A stretch of DNA of 64,000 bases from Yinghuangia soli (GTDB lineage Bacteria; Actinomycetota; Actinomycetes; Streptomycetales; Streptomycetaceae): the NCBI RefSeq assembly GCF_021502675.1, contig NZ_JAKFHA010000004.1:71284-135283 (forward strand), written 5' to 3'. Under the pieces are notes generated by a model, which was given only the letters and a program-made list of their open reading frames with translations, did no database searches and was not told the DNA's origin. Below are positions 18,077-27,045 of this stretch, piece by piece (position 1 is the first letter of the stretch; each line of letters opens with the position of its first letter). The position numbers and the translations under genes were made by a program.

Positions 18077-19024
18077 GTGAGCGAACGCAGAGGGCTCTGG
18101 CGTAAGCCTGCCCGCCCGCCCAAGAACGACGAGGGGCGCATGCCCCTCATGGACCACCTGCGCGAACTGCGCAACAGGCTGGTCAAATCGCTGCTGGCCA
18201 TCATGGTGGTCACCATCCTGGCGCTGTTCTATTACCGGGACATCGCCAAGTTCCTGGTGGACCCGGTCTGCGACCTCGACAGCGTCAGCGGCGTCGGCAA
18301 CGACGTCGAGTGCGGCCAGGGCATCCTCGTGCAGTCGGGTGTCCTGAACCCGTTCTCGACGATGCTCAAGGTCTCGCTCACCACGGGCGTCGTGGCCGCC
18401 GCGCCCATCTGGCTGTGGCAGCTGTGGGGCTTCCTCGCCCCCGGCCTGCACAAGAACGAGAAGCGGTACGCGGTCGCCTTCGTGGGCCTGGGCGCGCCGC
18501 TGTTCGCGGCCGGCGCGTGGTTCTCGTACTCGATCCTGCCGCACGCGCTCGACGCGCTGCTCGGCTTCACCATTGCGGACGCGAACAACCAGCTGCAGTT
18601 CGACGAATACCTCGACTTCGTGCTCCGCATGATCATCGTGTTCGGGCTGGCGTGCGAACTGCCGCTGATCCTGATCCTGATGAACGTCGCGGGCCTGGTC
18701 ACCGGCCGGCAGCTGATCGGCTGGTGGCGCTGGGTCGTCATGGGCATCTTCGTCTTCGGTGCGGTGGCCACGCCGACCACCGACCCGCTGACGATGTGCC
18801 TGCTGTCGGTGCCCATCACGGTGCTGTACCTGGTCGCGGTCGCGTTCTCGCTCATCAACGACAAGCGCCGCGGCAGAAGCCGCAAGGCGGCCCTGGGCGG
18901 CGACGTGGACGACGACGAGGCGTCCGCGCTCGACCTGACCCCGTCGCCCGCCGAGCCGGCCACCCCGGCGCCGCGCAGCCCGGAGCCGGAACCGCAGTCC
19001 GTGCACGCGGACGACATCACCTGA
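18077..19024 (+). CDS. tatC: Sec-independent protein translocase subunit TatC
   Basis: TatC is the twin-arginine signal-peptide receptor. This 315-residue polytopic protein shows six membrane segments and the conserved N-terminal MPLMDHLRELRNRL motif, plus the central PIWLWQLWGFLAPGLHKNEKR loop. The C-terminal 55 residues form a hydrophilic acidic/Pro-rich tail common in actinobacteria. The GTG start is at 18077. It is co-directional with tatA. No tatB is visible in the window. Confidence 0.96.
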   Translation: MSERRGLWRKPARPPKNDEGRMPLMDHLRELRNRLVKSLLAIMVVTILALFYYRDIAKFLVDPVCDLDSVSGVGNDVECGQGILVQSGVLNPFSTMLKVSLTTGVVAAAPIWLWQLWGFLAPGLHKNEKRYAVAFVGLGAPLFAAGAWFSYSILPHALDALLGFTIADANNQLQFDEYLDFVLRMIIVFGLACELPLILILMNVAGLVTGRQLIGWWRWVVMGIFVFGAVATPTTDPLTMCLLSVPITVLYLVAVAFSLINDKRRGRSRKAALGGDVDDDEASALDLTPSPAEPATPAPRSPEPEPQSVHADDIT

Positions 19025-19126
19025 TCCCGAGTCCGGTTCGGAATCCGAGCCGGTGCCCGGGCCGGAGCCTGACCGGGCACCCCGCGCTTCCCGAGCCCTG
19101 ACCAGCGGAGATGGCACGCCCTGCAC

Positions 19127-19132
19127 TACTGT
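19127..19132 (+). promoter_or_regulatory. -10 box (TACTGT) for leaderless lipid-kinase transcript
   Basis: TACTGT ends 7 nt before the GTG at 19140, with no Shine-Dalgarno between, consistent with transcription starting on the initiation codon. Confidence 0.45.
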
Positions 19133-19139
19133 GCCGGGC

Positions 19140-20078
19140 GTGTCCCGTGAGATCGCACTCTTCGTGAACCCTGCCGCAGGCCGCGGCCGTGCCGCCCGTG
19201 CCGCCGCCCCCGTGGCGGCCGGACTGCGCGCCGCGGGCCTGGTGGTCCGCGAGATCCGCGTGCCGACCGCGGCCGACGCGCTGGAGCGGCTGCGCTCCGA
19301 GGTGCGCGGCGGCGTCGGCTCGGTCGTCGCGGTGGGCGGCGACGGCACCGTCTCGCTCGCCCTCCAGGCAGTCGCCGGCACCGGCGTGCCGTTGGGCGTC
19401 GTCCCGATCGGGTCGGGCAACGACTTCGCGCGGACCGTCGGCCTGCCGGTCGGCGACGCGGCCGCCGCGGTCCCGGTGATCGCCGCGGGCCACACCCGCG
19501 ACCTGGACCTGGGCCGGGTCGGGAACCGCTGGTTCGGCACCGTGATCGCATCCGGGTTCGACTCGCGCGTCAACGAGCGGGCCAACGCCATGACGTGGCC
19601 CCGCGGCCGGATGCGCTACAACCGCGCGGTGGTCGCCGAACTGCCCGCGCTGGGGCCCATCCCGTACGAGATCGAACTGGACGGCAAGCCCCTCGAGGTC
19701 GAGGCCATGCTCGTCGCGGTGGGCAACGGCAGCTCCTACGGCGGCGGCATGAAGATCTGCCCGGACGCCGACATGACCGACGGGAAGTTCCAGATCACCG
19801 TGGTCGGCGCCTGCGGGCGGCTGGAACTCCTGCGGGTGCTGCCGCGCGCCTACAGCGGCCGGCACGTGGACCATCCCGCGGTCACCACCTACGAGGCGTC
19901 CGTCGTGTCGCTGTCCGCGCCCAAGGTGACCGCATGGGCGGACGGCGAGCGGATCGCCGCACTGCCGGTCACCGCGACCACCGAGCCCGGCGCGCTGCGG
20001 CTGCTCTGCCCGGCGCCCGCCGGCGACGTGCCGCGCCCCCGGATAAACGTGATCACATCCGAGGACGCCGCCCGGTAA
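19140..20078 (+). CDS. Diacylglycerol/lipid kinase family protein
   Basis: It is predicted to phosphorylate diacylglycerol or a related lipid at the membrane. The catalytic domain begins at residue 1 with the FVNPAAGRG motif, then the nucleotide-binding GGDGT (VAVGGDGTV, about residues 67-71) and the GSGNDFAR motif (about 90-97). The length of 312 residues is normal for the DagK/YegS family. The GTG at 19140 (VSREIALFVNP) matches the family N-terminus; an in-frame start at 19053 adds 29 unlikely residues. The gene lies between tatC and helY. Confidence 0.88.
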   Translation: MSREIALFVNPAAGRGRAARAAAPVAAGLRAAGLVVREIRVPTAADALERLRSEVRGGVGSVVAVGGDGTVSLALQAVAGTGVPLGVVPIGSGNDFARTVGLPVGDAAAAVPVIAAGHTRDLDLGRVGNRWFGTVIASGFDSRVNERANAMTWPRGRMRYNRAVVAELPALGPIPYEIELDGKPLEVEAMLVAVGNGSSYGGGMKICPDADMTDGKFQITVVGACGRLELLRVLPRAYSGRHVDHPAVTTYEASVVSLSAPKVTAWADGERIAALPVTATTEPGALRLLCPAPAGDVPRPRINVITSEDAAR

Positions 20079-20171
20079 CCTGCTCGGTGAGATGCTTCTC
20101 GATCCTTGCCGCGGCGACTGCTGCGATCCCCGAGTCCTGAACAGCGCGCGACCGAAGAGCGGGTGGTCCGA

Positions 20172-22946
20172 ATGACGAAACCGGACCGCACTCCCGACCC
20201 TTCCGAGGCTGCCGAGCCGTCGCCCGCAGAGCGCTTTGCCGCCGCCCGCGCGCGGCAGATCGAGGAACGCACCAGCCTGCACGCCTTCCGCAGCGAGTAC
20301 GAGTTCGGCCTCGACCCCTTCCAGGAAGAGGCCTGCCGGGCCCTGGAGGCCGGGCGCGGCGTCCTGGTCGCGGCACCGACCGGCTCCGGCAAGACGGTGG
20401 TCGGCGAGTTCGCCGTGCACCTGGCGCTGGAGCAGGGCCGCAAGTGCTTCTACACGACGCCGATCAAGGCGCTGTCGAACCAGAAGTACGGCGACCTGGT
20501 CAAGCGCTACGGCGCCGACAAGGTCGGCCTGCTGACCGGCGACAACTCGGTGAACGGCGACGCACCCGTGGTCGTGATGACCACCGAGGTGCTGCGCAAC
20601 ATGCTGTACGCGTCCTCGCACACCCTCGAAGGCCTCGGCTACGTGGTCATGGACGAGGTGCACTACCTCTCCGACCGGTTCCGCGGCGCGGTGTGGGAGG
20701 AGGTCATCATCCACCTGCCGCCGTCGGTCACCCTGGTGTCCCTGTCCGCCACGGTGTCCAACGCCGAGGAGTTCGGCGACTGGCTCGGCACGGTCCGCGG
20801 CGACACCGAAGTGGTCGTCTCCGAGCACCGCCCGGTCCCGCTGTGGCAGCACGTCATGGCCGGAAACCGCACGTACGACCTCTTCACCGACGACAACCAC
20901 CGCGAGGTCAACCCGGACCTCACCCGGCTGGCCCGGGAGACCAACGAGCGCAGCGGCCGCCCGTACGACCGCTACCGCAAGTCCCGCGGCCGCGACGAGG
21001 GCACCCGGGCCCGGCGGGTGTGGACGCCCAGCCGCGTGGACGTCATCGAGAAGCTCGACGCGCAGGGCCTGCTGCCCGCGATCACCTTCATCTTCAGCCG
21101 GGCGGGCTGCGCGGCCGCGGTCCAGCAGTGCCTGCACGCGGGCCTGCGGCTCAACACGCAGGCCGAGCGCGACCAGGTCAAGTCCATCGTGGAGTCCCGC
21201 ACCGGGCACATCCCGGACGAAGACCTCCAGGTGCTCGGCTACTTCGAGTGGCTCGAAGCCCTGCAGCGCGGCATCGCCGCGCACCACGCGGGCATGCTGC
21301 CGACCTTCAAGGAGGTCGTCGAGGAGCTGTTCGTACGCGGCCTGGTGAAGGCCGTGTTCGCCACCGAGACGCTCGCGCTCGGCATCAACATGCCCGCGCG
21401 CTCGGTGGTGCTGGAGAAGCTCGTCAAGTGGAACGGCGAGACGCACGCCGACCTCACCGCGGGCGAGTACACGCAGCTCACCGGCCGCGCCGGGCGCCGC
21501 GGCATCGACGTCGAGGGCCACGCGGTCGTGCTGTGGCACCAGGGCTTCGACCCCAAGCACCTGGCCGGCCTGGCGGGCACCCGGACGTATCCGCTGCGCT
21601 CGTCGTTCCGGCCCTCGTACAACATGGCGGTCAACCTGGTCGGCCAGGTCGGCCGGCACCGCTCGCGCGAGCTTCTGGAGACCTCGTTCGCGCAGTTCCA
21701 GGCGGACCGCTCGGTCGTGGGCATCGCCCGCCAGGTGCAGCGCAACGAGGAAGGCCTGGAGGGCTACCGGGAGGCGATGACCTGCCACCTGGGCGACTTC
21801 GAGGAGTACGGCGCGCTGCGCCGGCAGCTCAAGGACCGCGAGACCGCGCTCGCCCGCGAGGGCGTCGCGAACCGCCGCGCGGAGGCCGCCGCGTCGCTGG
21901 AGAAGCTCAAGCCCGGCGACATCATCGTGGTGCCCACCGGCAAGTACGCGGGCCTGGCCGTGGTGCTGGACCCCGGGTTCGACGACGGCCACGACGGGCC
22001 GCGGCCGTTCGTGCTCACCGCGGACCGGCAGGCCCGCCGGCTGGCCTCGATCGACTTCCCGACCCCGGTCGCACCGGTCGAACGCATGCGCATCCCGCGG
22101 TCGTTCAACGCCCGCAACCCGCAGTCGCGCCGCGACCTCGCGTCCGCGCTGCGTACCAAGGCCGGCCACATCGAGCCGTCCCGCCCGCGCCGCGGCCGCT
22201 CGGCGGCCGCCGACGACCCGGAGATCACGCGGCTGCGCGCGGCCATCCGGCAGCACCCCTGCCACGGCTGCGACGAACGCGAGGACCACGCGCGCTGGGC
22301 CGAGCGCTACTACCGGCTGGCCCGCGACACCGAGCAGCTCGAACGCCGTATGAAGGGCCGCACGCACACCATCGCGCGGACCTTCGACCGGGTCTGCGGG
22401 ATGCTCACCGACCTGGGCTACCTCACGGGCGACACGGTCACCGAGGACGGCCGGCGCCTCGCGCGCATCTACGCCGAGCTCGACCTGCTGACCGCGGAGT
22501 GCCTGCGCGAGGGCCTGTGGGAAAACCTCACGCCCGCGGAACTGGCCGCGTGCGCCTCGGCGCTGGTCTTCGAGGCCCGCCAGCCCGACGACGCCCTCGC
22601 CCCCAAACTGCCGGGCGGCGCGGCGAAGTCGGCGCTGGCCGACATGGTCCGCCTGTGGGGGCACTTGGACGCCCTGGAGGACCGCCACCACCTGGACTTC
22701 CTCCGCGAACCGGACCTCGGCTTCGCCTGGACCGCGTACAGCTGGGCCTCGGGCCGCCGCCTGGACGCCGTCCTCGGCGAATCCGACCTCCCGGCCGGCG
22801 ACTTCGTGCGCTGGATGAAGCAACTTGTCGATGTCCTGGGCCAGATCGCCGACGCTGCGCCGGACAACGGCCAGGTCCGCAGCACGGCCCGCAAGGCGGT
22901 CGAGGCGGTGCGCCGCGGGGTCGTGGCGTACTCGTCGTTGAACTGA
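20172..22946 (+). CDS. helY: Ski2-like DEAD/DEAH-box helicase HelY
   Basis: This 924-residue superfamily-2 helicase carries Walker A (APTGSGKT, about residue 69), the DEVH box (VMDEVHYLSDRF), SAT motif (LSATVSNAEEF) and motif VI (QLTGRAGRRGID). A C-terminal DSHCT domain ends the protein, as in Ski2/Mtr4/Dob1 and mycobacterial HelY. It is expected to act on RNA or DNA; the exact substrate is not established. In Mycobacterium tuberculosis the same neighbourhood (pafBC-tatAC-helY) is found, which supports orthology. The ATG at 20172 is chosen over an upstream TTG. Confidence 0.93.
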   Translation: MTKPDRTPDPSEAAEPSPAERFAAARARQIEERTSLHAFRSEYEFGLDPFQEEACRALEAGRGVLVAAPTGSGKTVVGEFAVHLALEQGRKCFYTTPIKALSNQKYGDLVKRYGADKVGLLTGDNSVNGDAPVVVMTTEVLRNMLYASSHTLEGLGYVVMDEVHYLSDRFRGAVWEEVIIHLPPSVTLVSLSATVSNAEEFGDWLGTVRGDTEVVVSEHRPVPLWQHVMAGNRTYDLFTDDNHREVNPDLTRLARETNERSGRPYDRYRKSRGRDEGTRARRVWTPSRVDVIEKLDAQGLLPAITFIFSRAGCAAAVQQCLHAGLRLNTQAERDQVKSIVESRTGHIPDEDLQVLGYFEWLEALQRGIAAHHAGMLPTFKEVVEELFVRGLVKAVFATETLALGINMPARSVVLEKLVKWNGETHADLTAGEYTQLTGRAGRRGIDVEGHAVVLWHQGFDPKHLAGLAGTRTYPLRSSFRPSYNMAVNLVGQVGRHRSRELLETSFAQFQADRSVVGIARQVQRNEEGLEGYREAMTCHLGDFEEYGALRRQLKDRETALAREGVANRRAEAAASLEKLKPGDIIVVPTGKYAGLAVVLDPGFDDGHDGPRPFVLTADRQARRLASIDFPTPVAPVERMRIPRSFNARNPQSRRDLASALRTKAGHIEPSRPRRGRSAAADDPEITRLRAAIRQHPCHGCDEREDHARWAERYYRLARDTEQLERRMKGRTHTIARTFDRVCGMLTDLGYLTGDTVTEDGRRLARIYAELDLLTAECLREGLWENLTPAELAACASALVFEARQPDDALAPKLPGGAAKSALADMVRLWGHLDALEDRHHLDFLREPDLGFAWTAYSWASGRRLDAVLGESDLPAGDFVRWMKQLVDVLGQIADAAPDNGQVRSTARKAVEAVRRGVVAYSSLN

Positions 22947-22959
22947 CGCATGGCTCGGG

Positions 22960-22997
22960 GCGCCGGCCGGGACTCCATGAGGAGGCCCGGCCGGCGC
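22960..22997. terminator. 12-bp stem-loop between helY and a convergent gene
   Basis: GCGCCGGCCGGG (22960-22971) pairs perfectly with 22986-22997 over a 14-nt loop, between convergent genes. Confidence 0.75.
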
Positions 22998-22998
22998 T

Positions 22999-23613
22999 TC
23001 AGTCTTGCGGCGGCAAGGCGAACGCCTCCCGCAGGGCCGCGGTCAGCCGCGCGGCCTGCGCAGGCACCTGCGCAACCGCCCAGGCGTGCGCGAGGGCGGC
23101 GAAGCCGGCCAGATCCTGCTCGGCACCGGCCAGGAGCCTCCGCAGCTCGTCGGGCGCGACGTCGATGAACGGGCTGTTTGCCGCCTCGCCGTCCACGGTC
23201 AACCGCACCCGGTCGCCCAGGCGTTCGGCGGTCGGGTCGGGACCGTGCCCGAAGCCCGCGAAGCCGCTGCCGTCGAGCACGTCGTACCAGGCGAGCCGGT
23301 CCTCGAAGCCGTTGCAGCACCCGGGCAGGAAGACCACGCCGGACGCACTGTCGACCACCCGCATGCCGCCGGGCGCGAGTGCTCCGTCGCCGGTGAGCAG
23401 CGCGTCCAGGAACGCGGCACGGGGATCGCCGGAGGGCCCCGCCTCGGGCGCTACGTCGTTGTAGCGGGCCAGCGTCATGACCGCGGTCCCGACCTCGGCC
23501 GGGGACATTCCGCCGTGCAGCGCCAGGTAGCCGAAGCCGTCGGAGGCGACCACCGGCCACAGCGCGAAGCCGTCGTCGGCGGCCACTTCGAGGACGGGCT
23601 GCATCACGATCAT
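22999..23613 (-). CDS. Hypothetical protein
   Basis: This 204-residue soluble-looking protein was not recognised. Features include an N-terminal VLEVAADDGFALWPVVASDGFGYL segment, a PGCCNGFEDRLAWYDVL stretch with adjacent cysteines, and an Ala-rich helical C-terminus. There is no signal peptide or membrane helix. The start ATG is 23613, with an alternative at 23604. It converges on helY. The next unknown gene lies 22 bp upstream on the same strand, so the two may form an operon. Confidence 0.7.
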   Translation of the reverse strand: MIVMQPVLEVAADDGFALWPVVASDGFGYLALHGGMSPAEVGTAVMTLARYNDVAPEAGPSGDPRAAFLDALLTGDGALAPGGMRVVDSASGVVFLPGCCNGFEDRLAWYDVLDGSGFAGFGHGPDPTAERLGDRVRLTVDGEAANSPFIDVAPDELRRLLAGAEQDLAGFAALAHAWAVAQVPAQAARLTAALREAFALPPQD

Positions 23614-23634
23614 GCCGCCATTGTCGCGCGGCGG

Positions 23635-24018
23635 TCAGCCGGCGAGGGCGACCACCGCCTCGGCGTCCATCACCGCACGCAGCGCGTGCCACGTGCGCGG
23701 GGCCTGCTCGCGGACCGCCTCGGCAAGCCGCACCTCGGCGGCGACGTACGGATGCCGGTAGGTGCCCGCGGCGTTCGCGTCCAGGCCGTACACGCCGATG
23801 GCGTCGGCGTGGACCGCCAGCAGGCACAGCGCCTCGGCGGGCAGCAGCCAGACCGCCGCGTCCGGATCCCGCCCGGCGAACTCCGCGGCCAACCCGGCCA
23901 GCGCAGCACCGACCTCGGGCGAGCCCGCATGCTGCCGCGCCAAGGTGCCCAGCACCATACGCACGTCGGCCGGGACGACGACAACGGACTCGCGGGACAA
24001 GCTGATCGGCTGAGGCAT
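23635..24018 (-). CDS. Hypothetical protein
   Basis: This 127-residue Ala-rich, helical protein starts at ATG 24018 (MPQPISLSRESVVVVPADV) and contains no membrane segment or recognised motif. Strong third-position GC bias and a location 22 bp before the next same-strand gene support it as a real gene. It might be a small structural or regulatory partner of that unknown neighbour; no function can be assigned. Confidence 0.65.
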   Translation of the reverse strand: MPQPISLSRESVVVVPADVRMVLGTLARQHAGSPEVGAALAGLAAEFAGRDPDAAVWLLPAEALCLLAVHADAIGVYGLDANAAGTYRHPYVAAEVRLAEAVREQAPRTWHALRAVMDAEAVVALAG

Positions 24019-24677
24019 ACCAGCATGGTTGCGCCCCGCACCGACACGAGGCCCGGAAGGCGACTGCGGGCACGCGCCGCCGTCGCGGCAGCGCCCCAGG
24101 CACGGTCGAGTCACCGCCGCGGCACCCGAACGCTGACCATCCGGGCATGCGCACGGCTGCCCTGCCGAGGACACGCGCAAGGACGCGTAGGGGCGGTGCT
24201 CACGGCCCCAGCGCTCACGCGGGATCTCCACGTTCCCGGCTTGGCCGGGCTGTCGCGGGCGACCGAGCGACGGCGAACCAGCCCGGCAACTCTCCGGCCG
24301 GTCCGAACCGGACATCACCTGGGGCGGTCGGCGCAGTGCAGGCCCTGGCGACCGGTGCCCCGCGGCGTGCAAGGGGCCTGGGGGTGCGGTCAGAGGGCGC
24401 CTGGCGTGGCCGGCCCGGACCGCACGTCGCTTGGGGCGGTCGGCGCGCTGCGGGCCCCTGCCGACCGCCGCCACGCGGCGTGCCGGCGTCCTGGGGCTGC
24501 GGTCAGAGGGCGTTGAGCGGCGGCACGGTTTTTCGGTGTCGGGGGCGACCCCCGCACTTCCGCTCGGTCCGGAGGTCACCTGCGGCGGTTGGTGAGGCGT
24601 GGGTCGTCTGCCCACCAGAACCGCACGGCACTTCGGTCCCCTGGGGGTGACCCGCGTACCTGCGTCCGGACCGGAGG
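24019..24677. other. Non-coding stretch with degenerate repeats
   Basis: No credible gene is seen in these 659 bp. It contains several decayed copies of a segment resembling the 3' end of the adjacent sigma-factor gene (cores at about 24295-24333, 24411-24440, 24565-24590 and the gene end itself at 24666-24689). Apparent open frames are stop-poor GC-rich sequence. Confidence 0.65.
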
Positions 24678-24700
24678 TTACTTGCGGCAGATGGTGAGCC
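24523..24700. repeat. Tandem copies of the sigma-factor gene 3' end
   Basis: Positions 24541-24598 align without gaps to 24643-24700 with 45 of 58 identities. The similarity extends about 18 bp further upstream with a 2-bp shift. The second copy spans the stop codon of the ECF sigma gene, and the first is its decayed duplicate beyond the stop. Confidence 0.7.
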
Positions 24701-26681
24701 TGGGGTTGCCTGGTTGGCCGAAGTCGCGGCATGTCGGGGCGGGGGTGGGGCGGTTCGGGTTGGCGGGGCGGTTGGGGACGGTCAGGGTGACGTGTTCGCA
24801 ACGCGGCATGCCGGCATTCGGGACCGGCTGGCCGGCGCACTCGAAGCGGGCGCGGCCGTTGTCGATCACGATGCGGGTCGGCTCGACGATGATCGTCGGC
24901 TTGCCGGGCTTCGGGGGCTTGGTCGGCTTCGGCGGGTCCGGCTTCGGGGGCTTCGGGGACTTGGACGGCAGCGCCGCGGCCGGCGGCGGGGCCGGCTTCG
25001 TGGTGGGCTGCACGGGCGGGGGAGCCGGCTTCGGGGGCGGGCTCTTGGGCGGGGTGGGCTTCGGGGGCGGCGGGGTGGCCGGCGGGGTCGCCGGGGGCTG
25101 GACCGGCGGCGCGGGAGGGGGCGTGGGCTTGGGCGGCGGGGTGGCGGGTGAAACCGCGGGCGGCGGGGCGGCCGCGACCGGCTTCTTCGGGTCGTCCTGA
25201 TTGGCCACGAACGCCCAGGCCACCGCGGCGACCACGGCGATCGGGGCACCCGCGATCGCGGCCGCCTTCACCATGGTCCCGCCGCCCTCGGCGGCGGCTC
25301 CGGCCCCGGCGCTGCCGCCGGAGCCCGCGCTGCCCGCACCCGCGGCACCAGCCGACCCGGCTCCGGCACCTGCGCCGGCTCCCGCCGACCCCGTGCCCGC
25401 GGCGCTTGCGCCGACCGCGCCGGTGCCGCCCGCGACTGCCGCGCCGACCGCCGCGGCAGCTGCCGCGGCCGTCGCCAGGTACGCCAGTCCGGCCGCGCCC
25501 AGCAGGCCTTCGGCGACGACGCGCATGCACGTGCTGACACTTGCCAGTTCGACGCACGCCGCACGGCACCGGTCGCACGCGTCCAGGTGCGCCTTCACGC
25601 TGTCCTCGGCGCGGTCGCCGAGCCGGTGCCGTACGTAGGCGCCGTAGTTCTTGGCGAACGGGCGGCACTCCTTGGGCAGTCCGTTCTCGACGTAGACCTT
25701 GAGGTACGCCTCCCGCAGGCCGTCGCGGGCGCGCTCCTTGAGCTTCGACAGCGCATTGGGGCTGACCCCGAGGAGCGGCGCGACCCGGTCGCGGGGCTCG
25801 CGTTCCACCTCGGTGTACCAGAGCACCGCCTGCCAGCGCTCCGGGAGTTCCTGGAACGCCTTGGCGGCGAGGTTGCGGTCCGTCGCGGCGACCGCGGGGT
25901 CCTCCGGCTCGCCGCCCGGGCTCGCCTCGTACGCGGCGACGTCGTCGGTGAGCAGCACGCGGCGCTCGTTGCGCGCCCAGTCGCCCGCCACGCGCCTCAC
26001 CGTCGTGAGGAGGTAGGGGCGGCATGCCTCGCGCGGTCCGTGGCCGGAGCGCAGGGCGTGCAGCGTGCGGGTGAAGGTCTCGCCGACGAGGTCCTCGGCG
26101 TTCTCGCGGGTACGGGTGCACAGCCGGGCGAGCCGGCGGACCGCGTCCACGTGGCGCTGGTACAGGACTTCGTACGCGGCGTCGTCGCCGTCCCGGACCC
26201 GGTCGGCCAAGTACGCGTCGGACGGGCCGTCGTCGCCGCGGTCGGCGGCGTGCTGGTGCTCGGCGCCCGCACCGCCGTCGTCGGCGCCGGGCGCGGGTTC
26301 CGGGGCGTCGCCGGGCAGGCCCGGTCCGGGCCCGGGCGGCCCGGGTTCGGGGCGCGGCGCGGGGCCGGTGCCGGCCGCTGCGGTGTCGTCCGGAGGCCCG
26401 AGGGGGGCCGGGACGGCACCGGGCGCTGCGGGGTCGGCCGGCCCGGTACCGGTCGCGCCGGCTCCGGCCGGCTCGTGCCCCCGCGGAGCCGGGAACGGTC
26501 CGCGGCGGTGGCGGGCGGTGCGCTGCCCGGGGACGACGGGGTGCGGCGGTCCGGCGTGGCGGCCCTGGCCGGGGACCCAAGCGGCGTCCGGGCCTTCGGC
26601 CGGCTCCGGTGCGGGGTCGGCCGGCTGCTCCGGCGGCTGCCGGTCGGGACCGGAGGCCGAAGGGTCGTCCTCGCGTGACAC
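24678..26681 (-). CDS. Membrane-tethered ECF sigma factor with fused zinc finger and exported tail
   Basis: This 667-residue fusion contains: a Pro/Gly-rich N-terminus (1-150); sigma region 2 (about 165-240); sigma region 4 (about 272-325, LLGVSPNALSKLKERAR); an anti-sigma-type zinc finger (H365-x3-C369-x2-C372); two hydrophobic Ala-rich segments (about 387-420 and 460-485); a Pro/Lys-rich spacer; and a C-terminal domain of about 60 residues with four cysteines. It resembles ECF classes in which sigma and anti-sigma functions are one polypeptide, so the tail may sense an envelope signal. GTG 26681 is chosen because AGGGGG lies 6-8 nt upstream. Confidence 0.82.
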   Translation of the reverse strand: MSREDDPSASGPDRQPPEQPADPAPEPAEGPDAAWVPGQGRHAGPPHPVVPGQRTARHRRGPFPAPRGHEPAGAGATGTGPADPAAPGAVPAPLGPPDDTAAAGTGPAPRPEPGPPGPGPGLPGDAPEPAPGADDGGAGAEHQHAADRGDDGPSDAYLADRVRDGDDAAYEVLYQRHVDAVRRLARLCTRTRENAEDLVGETFTRTLHALRSGHGPREACRPYLLTTVRRVAGDWARNERRVLLTDDVAAYEASPGGEPEDPAVAATDRNLAAKAFQELPERWQAVLWYTEVEREPRDRVAPLLGVSPNALSKLKERARDGLREAYLKVYVENGLPKECRPFAKNYGAYVRHRLGDRAEDSVKAHLDACDRCRAACVELASVSTCMRVVAEGLLGAAGLAYLATAAAAAAAVGAAVAGGTGAVGASAAGTGSAGAGAGAGAGSAGAAGAGSAGSGGSAGAGAAAEGGGTMVKAAAIAGAPIAVVAAVAWAFVANQDDPKKPVAAAPPPAVSPATPPPKPTPPPAPPVQPPATPPATPPPPKPTPPKSPPPKPAPPPVQPTTKPAPPPAAALPSKSPKPPKPDPPKPTKPPKPGKPTIIVEPTRIVIDNGRARFECAGQPVPNAGMPRCEHVTLTVPNRPANPNRPTPAPTCRDFGQPGNPRLTICRK

Positions 26682-27045
26682 CCGTGACCCCCTTGAGCGG
26701 TGCTCGTCGCCCCGGTAGCTGCTGCGGCCTCGGTCGGCTCTGTCGTCAGCATCGTGGCGATCTCGCGGGGATCTGTCCAGATCGTCAGGGGGCGTGCGCG
26801 GTAAGGGTTGTGCGCTCCGGCGCGCGTAGTGCAGAGCAGGCGCGAGGATTTCCCGTTCGCGCCCGCCCCGAATTTCGCGACGCAGCCGGGGTGACGCTGC
26901 GTCATGTGCTGTCCCGCAGACCCCCCGCGGCGGACGGGACAAGCCGTACATGCGGTGCGAGAGGTGCAAGAAGTGCGCGAAATGCTGGAAGTGCCACCAA
27001 CATACGAACAGATGGAACGGGAAGTGCGGGTGGTGCTGTACACGT
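26682..27045. other. Intergenic stretch upstream of the sigma gene
   Basis: These 364 bp hold no convincing gene. They contain an 8-bp stem-loop (GACGCAGC 26879-26886 with 26896-26903) and, at 26955-26999, five 9-bp units of the form GTGCRMGAA. A promoter for the minus-strand sigma gene is expected here but was not identified. Confidence 0.5.
26955..26999. repeat. 9-bp tandem repeat (five units)
   Basis: Units GTGCGAGAG, GTGCAAGAA, GTGCGCGAA, ATGCTGGAA and GTGCCACCA follow each other without gaps in the region upstream of the sigma gene. Confidence 0.6.

Noticed and set aside
24147-24650. Open frame on the plus strand downstream of the sigma gene
   Set aside because: Composed of degenerate repeats, without domain, start signal or coding-type codon pattern.
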